This document shows, in pieces, positions 42,472-50,975 of a stretch of DNA of 64,000 nucleotides. Made by a program: the position numbers and the translations under genes. Numbering within the stretch: position 1 is the first letter of the stretch; each line of letters starts with the position of its first letter. Below the pieces are notes generated by a model. It was given only the letters and a program-made list of their open reading frames with translations, made no database searches and had not been told where the DNA came from. The stretch is from assembly GCF_022601675.1 (NCBI RefSeq), contig NZ_JAKVIL010000008.1, forward strand, positions 62,001 to 126,000, in the 5' to 3' direction. Origin of the DNA: Ancylobacter gelatini. GTDB taxonomy: Bacteria > Pseudomonadota > Alphaproteobacteria > Rhizobiales > Xanthobacteraceae.

Positions 42472-43140
42472 TCAGGGTCGCGGTGTCGCCTGCTCCAGGG
42501 GCAGGCCGGTCTTCGCCCAGCCGTCGCTCCCGGCGGGGTACCAGGAGACCGCGCTGTAGCCATAATCCATGGCGCGCTTGGCCGCGTTCCACGACATCCA
42601 GCAATCCGTCAGACAGTAAAACACCATGGGCGCATCCCGCCGCCCCTCGGTGAGATCACCCAGGCTCTTGCGGAACCAAGCGTCCATCTCGGGGCTCAGC
42701 GCGCCATAGCCGACATTGGGAAGCCACACGCTGCCGGGAATATGGTCGCGCCGCTTGTCGCGCCAGATCGTGCCGGGCGGAAGATTAGTCGGCTTCACGT
42801 CGCGCGGCATCACGTCGAGGAACAGCGCGCCTTTCGCCCGCCACAGCGCCTCGGCGGCGGCCGTGTCGAGCACGGCCGCCCCGCGCAGCGTCGGAGGGGT
42901 GGGGGCGCGATAGCTGTCCATACGGTAGCCGTCGGGCTCAGGCACCACCTCCGCGCTGACGGCTGGCCGCTGCGAGAATGCCAGCATGACCGCGAGCAGC
43001 CCGGCCATACCCAGCCACGCCAGCCGCTTGAGCGAGATGTCGCCGCGCGCGGGTCTCGTCTCGGGCCTCGTCTCGTGCATCGTCTCTTGCGCGGCGGCCC
43101 GGCGTGCTTGCGCTTCCCGTTCCGACGCGCGCGCGCTCAT
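42472..43140 (-). CDS. Rhodanese-like PQQ catabolism-associated Cys-Trp motif protein
   Basis: A 222-aa exported protein with an N-terminal helix (about 39-60) and a rhodanese-like domain. The cysteine motif reads YCLTDCWMSWNAAKRA, with two cysteines before a tryptophan, the hallmark of the TIGR03865 family found with PQQ dehydrogenases. It could handle a thiol or redox step in dehydrogenase or cytochrome maturation. It begins by overlapping xoxJ by 4 nt, so it belongs to the xoxG-xoxJ transcript. Confidence 0.87.
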   Translation of the reverse strand: MSARASEREAQARRAAAQETMHETRPETRPARGDISLKRLAWLGMAGLLAVMLAFSQRPAVSAEVVPEPDGYRMDSYRAPTPPTLRGAAVLDTAAAEALWRAKGALFLDVMPRDVKPTNLPPGTIWRDKRRDHIPGSVWLPNVGYGALSPEMDAWFRKSLGDLTEGRRDAPMVFYCLTDCWMSWNAAKRAMDYGYSAVSWYPAGSDGWAKTGLPLEQATPRP

Positions 43141-44012
43141 GGTGAGGTGGCCTTTGGAGAGGCACCATCCGGGGTGGCCCCGCCTGGTGCGGCACCGATG
43201 AGCTTGTTCCGGTCATCCAGCAGCGGCACGCCGTAATCGAGCAGGATCCGGTTGATCGCCGCCTGCTCCTGCCCGATGAAGCCGTTGAGCTGGTGCTTCC
43301 AGTTCAGCTCGCCCGGCCTTATGCCGAAGGTGATGCGGTAGATCAGCGAGGGATCGCCCGTCTCCTTCACCAGCGGCACCACGTTCAGCGGCAGTTCGGA
43401 GCGCTTGGCATAGTAGCCCCCGATCGGGCCCCACATGATGGCGCCGTCCACCGTGCCGGAATCGACATCATTGATCATGGTCTCCGCCGGATTCTCGAAA
43501 CGGCGGTCCACCATCAGCGAGTAGGGCCGCGCCAGCGCCAGCAGGCCGTTGCGCGCCAGAAGGTCGGCCGGCGGCGTACCGGCGACGACGCCGATCCGGT
43601 GCCCCTTCAACCGCGGATCGGACAGGGTGTCGACCCCCTCCAGATCGCCGCCCTTGCGCGTCACCAGCACCCAGGCGGAGCGGTAATAGGGGTTGGTATT
43701 GAGCACCGGGTCGCCGCCGGCGACATAGCCCATCACGATGTCGCAGCGCTTGGCACCAAGCGTCATGCGATAGAATCCGGTCGCCTGCGGAAACCAGGTG
43801 TAGTCGAGCGCGAGGCCCAGCTTCTCGCCAAGCAGTTCGGCGATCTTGTTCTCGAAACCCTCGCCCTCCTGATTGGTGAAGGGCATGTTGGCAGGGTCGG
43901 CGCACACGCGCAGCGTCGAGCGATCCACGAGATCGGAGACCTGCGCGCGCGCCGGCCCACCGGCGAAAAGCGCGAGCGCGACAGCGCCCGCTATGCCGGC
44001 GAGACGACGCAT
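43137..44012 (-). CDS. xoxJ: XoxJ periplasmic solute-binding-like protein
   Basis: A 291-aa exported protein (signal cleaved after ARA) of the type-2 substrate-binding fold: LRVCADPANMPFTNQEGEG at the N-terminus and GFENKIAELLGEKLGL are standard for XoxJ/MxaJ. XoxJ is required for methanol oxidation and is thought to help mature or activate XoxF. The position after xoxG, 4 bp from its stop, is the usual xoxFGJ order. The C-terminus is extended (GGATPDGASPKATS). Confidence 0.93.
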   Translation of the reverse strand: MRRLAGIAGAVALALFAGGPARAQVSDLVDRSTLRVCADPANMPFTNQEGEGFENKIAELLGEKLGLALDYTWFPQATGFYRMTLGAKRCDIVMGYVAGGDPVLNTNPYYRSAWVLVTRKGGDLEGVDTLSDPRLKGHRIGVVAGTPPADLLARNGLLALARPYSLMVDRRFENPAETMINDVDSGTVDGAIMWGPIGGYYAKRSELPLNVVPLVKETGDPSLIYRITFGIRPGELNWKHQLNGFIGQEQAAINRILLDYGVPLLDDRNKLIGAAPGGATPDGASPKATSP

Positions 44013-44016
44013 CGCG

Positions 44017-44589
44017 TCAGCCCGGGCGACCGAAGCACTGGTTCTCATTGGCAGTGTACGCCTTCGTCTTGTCCTCGCGCTTGCTCGGACGCACGCGATC
44101 GAGCGCCCCGTCGGCGCGGGCCTTGAGATAGATGTAGATGTCGTCGAGATAACACATGACGTTGTTGTTCTCGCCGAAGGCCGGCATGACCTGGTTCTGC
44201 GAGGAATTGACCTCCCTCTTGCCGTTGACCACGATCTCCATGAACTTCTCATAGCTCATGGTCTTGAGCGAATTGGCGAGGGCCGGCGCATAGCTGGAGC
44301 CCATGCCATCGGGACCGTGGCAGACATGGCATTCAGCGTGATAGCGCCGGTAGCCGCTATAGGCGTACCAGTCGATCGTGCCGTCGGGCTGGATGAAATA
44401 GGTCGGCGTGCCATCCGGCAGCGTGTACTTACCGAGCTCGTCCTTGGTCTTTCCCCCCTCCGGCGCAGCAGCCGCAGCCGTCGCGTCCTGCGCCACGGCG
44501 GCGACCGGAACCATGAGGGAGAGGCCAAGCAGCAGGGCGGATGCCGGAAGAACACCGGAAACAAGCCATCCGCGGATCTTATTTTTCAT
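44017..44589 (-). CDS. xoxG: XoxG-type cytochrome c (electron acceptor of XoxF)
   Basis: A 190-aa periplasmic c-type cytochrome with a signal peptide (cleavage after VAQ) and one heme site CHVCH (Cys87, Cys90, His91). A methionine in NQVMPAFG (Met135) is a good axial ligand. Two further cysteines (MCYLDD, NQCFGR) fit the methanol-metabolism cytochrome family with four cysteines. It should accept electrons from XoxF. ATG 44589 has GGAG upstream; 37 further codons upstream are not signal-like. A direct-repeat box lies 97 nt upstream. Confidence 0.94.
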   Translation of the reverse strand: MKNKIRGWLVSGVLPASALLLGLSLMVPVAAVAQDATAAAAAPEGGKTKDELGKYTLPDGTPTYFIQPDGTIDWYAYSGYRRYHAECHVCHGPDGMGSSYAPALANSLKTMSYEKFMEIVVNGKREVNSSQNQVMPAFGENNNVMCYLDDIYIYLKARADGALDRVRPSKREDKTKAYTANENQCFGRPG

Positions 44590-44686
44590 GAAGCACACTC
44601 CTGGAGGCGCCGCTCGGGGGCGCCGATCACGAGGCAGGTGGAGGATCTGATGCGCGCCAGCGCGGCGCATCGCGATGTGGAATTCT

Positions 44687-44703
44687 TCTAAGAAATTCAT
44701 AAG
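44687..44703 (-). promoter_or_regulatory. Direct-repeat box upstream of xoxG
   Basis: On the gene-sense strand CTTATGAATTTCTTAGA: matches the pqqA box at 14 of 17 positions, with the same 11-nt period, lying 97 nt before the xoxG start. It is the third copy in the window and separates xoxG regulation from that of xoxF. Confidence 0.6.
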
Positions 44704-44723
44704 GCCAAGGGTGCCGAGACGCC

Positions 44724-44760
44724 GGGGCCTGGCCCATCGGATTTCCGACGGCCAGGCCCC
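44724..44760. terminator. Long hairpin between xoxF and xoxG
   Basis: GGGGCCTGGCC pairs with GGCCAGGCCCC (11 bp); inside, TCGG and CCGA form a second short stem. There is no T-tract. It may terminate or stabilise the xoxF message and so set the xoxF:xoxG ratio. Confidence 0.65.
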
Positions 44761-44829
44761 AAGCAGGCAATCCCCGTGTTCAGGTGAAGTCCGGCCGGCG
44801 CGGCCCGAGGAGCCCGCCGGCCGCTTCGA

Positions 44830-46629
44830 TCAGTCCGGCACCGCGAAGACGGTGAGCTGGCCACCCAGGTTGGTGTAGTTGCTCAGCGCCGCATAGCCGC
44901 CCACGGCCCCCAAGCCGGCATTCGGGTCGGTCAGGCCGGCCGCAAGGCCGATACCCGCCCAGCCGCCGACACCCGAGAGCACGGCGATGTACTGCTTGCC
45001 CTTGTGCTCGTAGGTGGTGACGTTGCCGATGATGCCCGACGGGGTCTTGAACTTGTAGAGTTCCTTGCCCGTCTTGGCGTCGACCGCCTTCAGGTAGCCT
45101 TCCAGCGTGCCGTAGAACACCACGTCGCCGGCGGTGGCGAGAGCGCCCGACCACACCGAGAACGGCTCGGGCAGCGACCACACGATCTTGCCCTTGGTGT
45201 TGTCCCAGGCGATGAAGTTGCCCATGCCGCCATGGCTGTTCGGCGCGGGGAACATCGACAGGGTGGCGCCGACATAGGGCTGGCCCGCAGTGTAGCTCAC
45301 GCGGAACGGCTCATAGTCCATGCAGACGTGGTTGGTGGGCACGTAGAACAGGTTGGTCTTGGGCGAGAACGCCGCCGGCTGCTGGTCCTTGGTGCCGAGC
45401 GCCGCCGGGCAGATGCCCTTGGTGTTCACGTCTTCTTCGAGCGTCTGGTACTGCTTGACGAGGAGCGGGCGACCAAAGGTCGGGCTGCTCTTGTCCATGT
45501 CGATCTTGGACGCCCAGTTCACGGCCGGATCGAACTTCTCGGCCACGAGCAGTTCGCCGGTCACGCGGTCGAGCGTGTAGCCGAAGCCGTTGCGGTCGAA
45601 GTGGGTGAGCAGCTTGCGCGGCTGACCGTTGACCTGCTGATCGGTGAGGATCATCTCGTTGACGCCGTCATAGTCCCACTGGTCATGGGGCGTCATCTGG
45701 TAGACCCACTTCGCCACGCCGGTATCGGCGTCACGGGCGAAAATGGTCATCGACCACTTGTTGTCGCCGGGGCGCTGGGACGGGTTCCAGGTCGAGGGGT
45801 TGCCCGAGCCGTAATAGACGAGGTTGGTTTCGGGGTCATAGGAATACCAGCCCCAGGTGCAACCGCCGCCGATCTTCCACTGGTCGCCTTCCCAGCTCTT
45901 CAGCGAGGAATCCTTGCCGACCGGCTTGCCGAGGACCGTGGTCTTTTCCGGGTCCATCAGCATTTCGTCGTCCGGGCCCATCGAGTAGGCGCGCCAGGAG
46001 ACCTTGCCGGACTTCATGTCATAGGCGGTGACGTGGCAGCGCACGCCGAACTCGCCGCCGGAGATACCGACGATGACCTTGTCCTTCACCGGCATGACGG
46101 TGGCGGTGTTGGTCTCGCCCTTCTTCGGGTCGCCATTGATGGCCGACCACTTCTCCTGGCCGGTCTTGGCATCGAGCGCCACCAGCTTGGTGTCGGCCTG
46201 GTGCAGGAAGATCGTGCCGTCGGCATAGGCAAGGCCGCGGTTAACCGTGTCGCAGCACATCACCGGAATGACGTCCGGGTCCTGCTTCGGCTCGTATTTC
46301 CACATGATGCGCCCCTCATTGTTGAGGTCGAGCGCATAGACGATGTTGGGGAACGGCGTGTGGACATACATGATGTCGCCGATCACCAGCGGACCACCTT
46401 CATGGCCGCGCAACACGCCGGTGGAGAAGCCCCAGGCCACCTGCATCTTGCCGACATTGCCGGCGTTGATCTTGTCCAGCTTGGAATAACGGGTATTGGC
46501 GTAGTCACCCGTCTGAATGCCCCATTGCTTGGGGTCGTTGATGATCTTCATCAGCCCGTCATTGGCCACAGCGGGCCAAGCATAGGCCGCCGCAACACTC
46601 ATCAGTGCTGCCGCAATTACCTTGCGCAT
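44830..46629 (-). CDS. xoxF: Lanthanide-dependent methanol dehydrogenase XoxF
   Basis: A 599-aa PQQ-dependent methanol dehydrogenase with signal peptide (about 1-22) and an eight-bladed propeller. The adjacent-cysteine pair is Cys125-Cys126; metal-ligand positions include Glu193 (GGEFG) and Asn277 (GSGNPST); the diagnostic Asp-Tyr-Asp motif (Asp319 and Asp321 in QWDYDGVNE) replaces the Asp-Phe-Ala type of calcium enzymes and marks a lanthanide enzyme. It oxidises methanol, and possibly formaldehyde, in the periplasm. ATG 46629 has AGGAGGAG upstream. No mxaF is visible. Confidence 0.97.
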   Translation of the reverse strand: MRKVIAAALMSVAAAYAWPAVANDGLMKIINDPKQWGIQTGDYANTRYSKLDKINAGNVGKMQVAWGFSTGVLRGHEGGPLVIGDIMYVHTPFPNIVYALDLNNEGRIMWKYEPKQDPDVIPVMCCDTVNRGLAYADGTIFLHQADTKLVALDAKTGQEKWSAINGDPKKGETNTATVMPVKDKVIVGISGGEFGVRCHVTAYDMKSGKVSWRAYSMGPDDEMLMDPEKTTVLGKPVGKDSSLKSWEGDQWKIGGGCTWGWYSYDPETNLVYYGSGNPSTWNPSQRPGDNKWSMTIFARDADTGVAKWVYQMTPHDQWDYDGVNEMILTDQQVNGQPRKLLTHFDRNGFGYTLDRVTGELLVAEKFDPAVNWASKIDMDKSSPTFGRPLLVKQYQTLEEDVNTKGICPAALGTKDQQPAAFSPKTNLFYVPTNHVCMDYEPFRVSYTAGQPYVGATLSMFPAPNSHGGMGNFIAWDNTKGKIVWSLPEPFSVWSGALATAGDVVFYGTLEGYLKAVDAKTGKELYKFKTPSGIIGNVTTYEHKGKQYIAVLSGVGGWAGIGLAAGLTDPNAGLGAVGGYAALSNYTNLGGQLTVFAVPD

Positions 46630-47024
46630 GCTTATCTCCTCCTGAACGCGATCCTCCGGGACCAACCCGTCTACAGGCTGATCCGGCGCGGCTTTATGCC
46701 GTTCTGACCATTCGTCCTCGGCAGCGTGTCACGACCGGCTGGGGGAGAGGCAGCCGGATCTCACGGGGGCATCTGCCCCAAGCTGGCCTACGAGCCGGAT
46801 CACGGAAACTAGGTCTCCGATAACCGTTGAAGCCGACGACGTAAGTGAGGCTAGTCTGAATTTTTCAGGCGCGCAATAAAAACACTTAAGAGAAATCGGT
46901 CTTATTATGATTTTGCTGCACGTGCGAATTGGTATACATTATTATCAGGCCGGTTGCTTGAGCGCTTTCAAGCGTTCGCGGGCTTTCATGCTGCGATGGC
47001 TTGCTTATGCTGCAATGCAGTAAA
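46630..47024. other. 395-bp upstream region of xoxF
   Basis: This region is AT-rich near 46870-46950 and contains an inverted repeat GCTTGA-n6-TCAAGC (46956-46973) close to the end of the metallohydrolase gene. I see no gene. There is no convincing copy of the CTTATG direct repeat; nearby TAAG words (46842, 46886) are not at an 11-nt period. The xoxF promoter should lie here. Confidence 0.55.
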
Positions 47025-48008
47025 TCACTCCCACTCGACTTCGTGATAGGCCGCGATGGCGTTGCGCGGGTTGAACTCGTCGAACAGTGCCCAGTTCGGT
47101 CGTTCCGACTGGGCCACACCTTCCGGCGCATCCGCCATGGTGGCGCCCTCTGAAATCAGCCGCCGCACGTCGGCGCGCACCTGTTCGAGATAGCGCCGCT
47201 CATCCGCGCTGGCCGACGGCCAGACCATGCTGGCCGGGCCATGTCCCGGCACCACGCGCGGCGCCTTCCGCTCGACGAGCACGTCCAGCAGCGCAAGCCA
47301 GCCATTGAGACTGCCGTCCAGCGTGGGGATATGGCCGGAGAACAGCAGATCGCCGAGGAACCAGGTTTCGCTGGCCATGTCGCGGACGGTCAGGTCGTTG
47401 TCGGTGTGGGCGGTGGGATGGGCTTCGAGCCGAATCGGACGGTTGCCGAGATCCAGTTCCAGCGCGCGCTCGACGAGAAGGTCCGGCAGAACGATTCGCG
47501 TGCCGCGCGCAGCGGGGCCCAGCAGCCGCTCGACTTGAGCGAGATAGGTCTCGGCGCGCATCGACAGCGCGCGGGGCATTTTCGCGTGCGCCACGAATCG
47601 CGCGCCGGTGGCCTCGAAGGCGGCGTTTCCCAGCGTGTGGTCGGGGTGCATATGGGTGTTGATGACGTAGCGGAGCGGGAGCTCCGTCACCCCGCGAGCG
47701 GCTGCAAGCATGCGCTCGCCGGCGAGGCGGCTATTGCCGGTATCGATGATGGCACAGGCTTCCGAGCCCACCACCAGCCCCATATTCGCGATGGCGCCGT
47801 CGTTTTCCGGCGCGAGCAGCTCATAGGGCGCCCGATAGACGAACACACCGTCGGCGACGCGCTCCAGCGGTAGCGGAGCAGCGGGATCGCCATCGGCCGA
47901 CCCGCTCTCCGCGAGCGTCTGTGCCGCCACAGGCAGGTTTGCACCCGCCGCCAGGGCGGCGGCGAGTGTCAAAAGGTGCCGCCGATTCGGCCGAAGCGGA
48001 TCGGCCAT
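47025..48008 (-). CDS. Quinoprotein relay system zinc metallohydrolase
   Basis: A 327-aa exported metallo-beta-lactamase-fold protein. It has a twin-arginine-like signal (NRRHLLTLAAALAAG) and the zinc motif THMHPDH (HxHxDH), with later ligand histidines in HPTAHTDND, FSGHIP and VPGHGPA. It matches the family that co-occurs with SoxYZ-like carriers and PQQ dehydrogenases, like the carrier at 24429-25307. A relay between dehydrogenase and carrier is proposed; chemistry is unknown. ATG 48008 has GGAGG 7 nt upstream. Confidence 0.9.
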   Translation of the reverse strand: MADPLRPNRRHLLTLAAALAAGANLPVAAQTLAESGSADGDPAAPLPLERVADGVFVYRAPYELLAPENDGAIANMGLVVGSEACAIIDTGNSRLAGERMLAAARGVTELPLRYVINTHMHPDHTLGNAAFEATGARFVAHAKMPRALSMRAETYLAQVERLLGPAARGTRIVLPDLLVERALELDLGNRPIRLEAHPTAHTDNDLTVRDMASETWFLGDLLFSGHIPTLDGSLNGWLALLDVLVERKAPRVVPGHGPASMVWPSASADERRYLEQVRADVRRLISEGATMADAPEGVAQSERPNWALFDEFNPRNAIAAYHEVEWE

Positions 48009-48060
48009 CGCGCAACCTCCATCCCGCAGCCCCGCCCGGTCTGCCGGGCGGCGGCCGGGA

Positions 48061-48456
48061 TCACTTCTTGACGCCGTTCAGGTCGAACTGCGCGAGATAG
48101 GCCAGCAGGTCGGCGCGATCCTGGTCCTTCGGCAGTCCGGCGAACACCATCTTCACGCCGGGCATGAAGCCCTTCGGGTTCTGCAGGTACTGGCTCAGCA
48201 CGTCGGCGGTCCACACATCGCCCTTGGCGTTGTGCTCCAGCAGCGTGTCCGAATATTTGAAGCCCTCGACCGACCCCATCTTGCGGTCGATGATGCCGTT
48301 CAGTTCAGGCCCCACCTTGTTCTTCGCGCCCTCGCCGACAGCGTGGCAGGCCATGCATTTCTTGAAGACGTTCGCGCCTTTGGTGGCGTCGCCATCAGCC
48401 AGTGCGGCGGTGGAACCAGCTGCCAGCAGGGCGGCGGTGATCAGAAGCCGGTACAT
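48061..48456 (-). CDS. Periplasmic class I cytochrome c
   Basis: A 131-aa precursor (signal cleaved after ALA) with one heme site in CMACHAVG and a candidate Met ligand in GVKMVFAGLP, the class I cytochrome c2/c550 pattern. It is short and soluble. It lies 52 bp before the metallohydrolase gene on the same strand and close to xoxF, so it may take electrons from XoxG and pass them to the terminal oxidase. GGAAGGAAAAAC precedes the ATG. Confidence 0.92.
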   Translation of the reverse strand: MYRLLITAALLAAGSTAALADGDATKGANVFKKCMACHAVGEGAKNKVGPELNGIIDRKMGSVEGFKYSDTLLEHNAKGDVWTADVLSQYLQNPKGFMPGVKMVFAGLPKDQDRADLLAYLAQFDLNGVKK

Positions 48457-48719
48457 GTTTTTCCTTCCCAGGCATCATTATGCGAGCGTGCCGTCGACTG
48501 CGGCACTTCATCGAAGGTCGCACCGCGACGGGCGTCCTGATATTAGAATGATCACAGAACGTGAAAGGTCCAGCCCCAAAAGAATCGCCGCCTTGCCGTG
48601 GGCCGTTTCGCCGCAGCTTATGCCGCTATTTGCAATCATTGATTGCGTTTTTGCTCCGCGTCACGGCCGCTTGTCCTGCGCCCCGCGCTCGCCCTACGAT
48701 GAGGCGTGAGGAAACGCCC

Positions 48720-49745
48720 GTGAACGAAACCACGCTCAAGCGGACCGCGGCACCCGACAGCGAACGCGACGCCACGATCCGCGTGGTGGCGCCGGCGCGG
48801 CTGCATCTCGGCTTTCTGGACCTTGCCGGCACGCTCGGCCGACGCTTCGGCAGCCTCGGGCTGACGCTGGAGCGGCCTTGTCTGGTGCTGCGGCTGCGCC
48901 CCTCGCCGACGCTGGACGCCAGCGGCCCGGACGCCGACCGCGCCAGGCGTGCCGCCGAGAAGGCTTTGGGCTGGCTCGGCATTTCCGGCGGGGCCGACAT
49001 CACCATCGACACCGCCCTGCCCCCGCATGCCGGGCTTGGCTCCGGCACCCAGCTCGCCCTCGCGGTCTCAGCCGGCATGGCGGCGCTGCACCGACGCGAC
49101 ATGAGCCTGCGCGAGATCGGCGCCGCGCTCGGGCGGGGAGCACGTTCGGCGATCGGGATCGGGGCCTTCACCGAGGGAGGCTTTCTGCTCGATGGCGGCA
49201 AGAAACTGAACTCTCAAGACAATTCCGCGCCTCCCCTACTGGCGCGCCATGCCTTTCCCAGCCACTGGCGGGTGATCCTCGCTTATGATCACGGCCATAG
49301 CGGCCTCTCCGGGACGGATGAGGTCACGGCCATGGACACGCTGCCACCCTTCCCCGATTCGCTTGCCGGCCACCTCGCCAGGCTCACGCTGATGCAGGCG
49401 CTGCCGGCGCTGGTCGAGGAGGAGATCGGCCCGTTCGGTGCCGCCATCGGCGAAATCCAGCACCGGCTCGGCGAGCATTACGCGCAGGCGCAGGGCGGGC
49501 GCTACACCAGCGCGGCGGTGGGCGAGGCGATGGGCTGGCTGGAGTCGCAGGGCATCGCCGGTGTCGGCCAGAGTTCCTGGGGGCCGACCGGCTTCGCCTT
49601 CATCGGCGATGCCGCGCAGGCCGAGCGGCTTCTCGACGCGCTGCGCCAGCGCTATGCCGGGCACGCCACGCTGCGCTTCGACTGCGTGCGCGGGCGGAAC
49701 GCCGGCGCGCAGATCGAACGGCTTGCGCCGTCACCAGCCGCCTGA
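48720..49745 (+). CDS. Beta-ribofuranosylaminobenzene 5'-phosphate synthase
   Basis: A 341-aa GHMP-kinase-superfamily enzyme. It joins 4-hydroxybenzoate or para-aminobenzoate to PRPP in the first committed step of methanopterin synthesis. Motifs: VVAPARLHLGFLDLAG at the N-terminus, the GHMP loop PPHAGLGSGTQLALAVSAG (about 105-125) and SSWGPTGFAF near the end. GTG 48720 is chosen with GAGG 8 nt upstream; ATG 48699 is an alternative. It abuts the ATP-grasp gene and supports an H4MPT C1 pathway with Fae. Confidence 0.9.
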   Translation: MNETTLKRTAAPDSERDATIRVVAPARLHLGFLDLAGTLGRRFGSLGLTLERPCLVLRLRPSPTLDASGPDADRARRAAEKALGWLGISGGADITIDTALPPHAGLGSGTQLALAVSAGMAALHRRDMSLREIGAALGRGARSAIGIGAFTEGGFLLDGGKKLNSQDNSAPPLLARHAFPSHWRVILAYDHGHSGLSGTDEVTAMDTLPPFPDSLAGHLARLTLMQALPALVEEEIGPFGAAIGEIQHRLGEHYAQAQGGRYTSAAVGEAMGWLESQGIAGVGQSSWGPTGFAFIGDAAQAERLLDALRQRYAGHATLRFDCVRGRNAGAQIERLAPSPAA

Positions 49746-50870
49746 ATGCAATCTGAGCGCGCATTCGACATTGCCGTGATCGGACTGTCCGCGCGCGCCC
49801 TGGTGACGGCGGCCCGGCGCGCCGGGCTCGCGGCGCTGGCGCTCGACCTGTTCGCCGACATGGATACCCTTCGCCTCGCGGCCAAGAGCGTGACGCTGCG
49901 GCGCGGGCGGGGGCTGACGATCGAGGCGGCCGATCTGCTCGACCAGCTCGCCCGCCATATCGGCCCGGATACGCCGGTCGTGCTGTCCAGCGGCTTCGAG
50001 CACCGGCCACGGCTGGTCGAGCGGCTGGCGAGCCGGTTTTCGCTCATGGGCAGCGACGCCCGGACGCTGCGGCTTCTCAAGCAGCCCCGCGCCTTCGCCG
50101 AGTTGCTCGCCGAACTCGACATCCCGCATCCGCGCCTGTTCGAGCGGGAAGCGCCGGCGGGCGTCCCGGCCCTCGCCAAGCGCGTTGGCGGGGCGGGCGG
50201 CCAGCATATCCGTCCCGCGCGGCGGGTGAGCGGGCGGCAGCGTTATCTGCAGGAGCGTCTGCCGGGGCGCGCCGTCTCCGCGCTTTTTCTCGGCGACCGG
50301 CGGAGCGCCCGGTTGATCGGCTTTTCCGAGCAATGGTGTGATCCGGCACCCGGCGTCCCGTTCCGCTATGGCGGCGCGGCCGGCCCGATCCAGCTCGAAC
50401 CGCCGATGGAACATGCGATCGCGGCCGCGCTGGAGCGGGTCACCAACGCCGCCGGCATTGCCGGCCTTGCCAGCGCCGACCTGATCGTGGACGGATCGCG
50501 CTGGCATCTCATCGAGATCAACCCGCGCCCCGGCGCCAGCCTGGATGTGTTCGACCATCCCCCGCTGCCGCCGCTGCTGCGGCTGCATCTGGAAGCCTGT
50601 GCGGGGCACCTGCCGGCACCGCCCGCAGCCCTCCCCCCGCCCCGCGCGGCCGGCCTGCTCTATGCGCCCGTGCCATTCACGCTGGGCGCGGAGCCGCTAC
50701 CGGAGTGGGTGGCCGACTGCCCGCCGCAGGGCGCGGCGTTCCGTGCCGGCGACCCGGTGTGCACGGTGTTCGCCACCGGCGACAGCGCCGGGCAGGCCCG
50801 CTCGGCCGCGCAGGACCGTGCGCGCGCACTCATGAGCCGGCTTATCTGCGCGGATGGCGCGGCGGGCTGA
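49746..50870 (+). CDS. ATP-grasp protein of the H4MPT gene set
   Basis: A 374-aa ATP-grasp-fold ligase. The C-terminal catalytic segment SADLIVDGSRWHLIEINPRPGASLDVF carries the metal-binding Glu and Asn of this fold; LAKRVGGAGGQHI is the flexible ATP-binding loop (about residues 140-152). Its start abuts the beta-RFAP synthase stop (TGA-ATG). ATP-grasp genes next to beta-RFAP synthase are typical of methylotroph H4MPT clusters, where they may add a glutamate-like group to the cofactor. That role is inferred. Confidence 0.82.
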   Translation: MQSERAFDIAVIGLSARALVTAARRAGLAALALDLFADMDTLRLAAKSVTLRRGRGLTIEAADLLDQLARHIGPDTPVVLSSGFEHRPRLVERLASRFSLMGSDARTLRLLKQPRAFAELLAELDIPHPRLFEREAPAGVPALAKRVGGAGGQHIRPARRVSGRQRYLQERLPGRAVSALFLGDRRSARLIGFSEQWCDPAPGVPFRYGGAAGPIQLEPPMEHAIAAALERVTNAAGIAGLASADLIVDGSRWHLIEINPRPGASLDVFDHPPLPPLLRLHLEACAGHLPAPPAALPPPRAAGLLYAPVPFTLGAEPLPEWVADCPPQGAAFRAGDPVCTVFATGDSAGQARSAAQDRARALMSRLICADGAAG

Positions 50871-50975
50871 GGCCGCCTCCGTTCGTGCGGACGCACGATG
50901 CCCGCGCATTGAGAGGTTCTAATGCGGCGAAGAGGGCGTTACCTTTCGTCCGGGGGCAGCTTCGAGAGGTAACCT

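Noticed and set aside
46842-46913. TAAG words upstream of xoxF as a fourth copy of the direct-repeat box
   Set aside because: The words at 46842 and 46886 do not pair at the 11-nt period and the flanking bases do not match the consensus.
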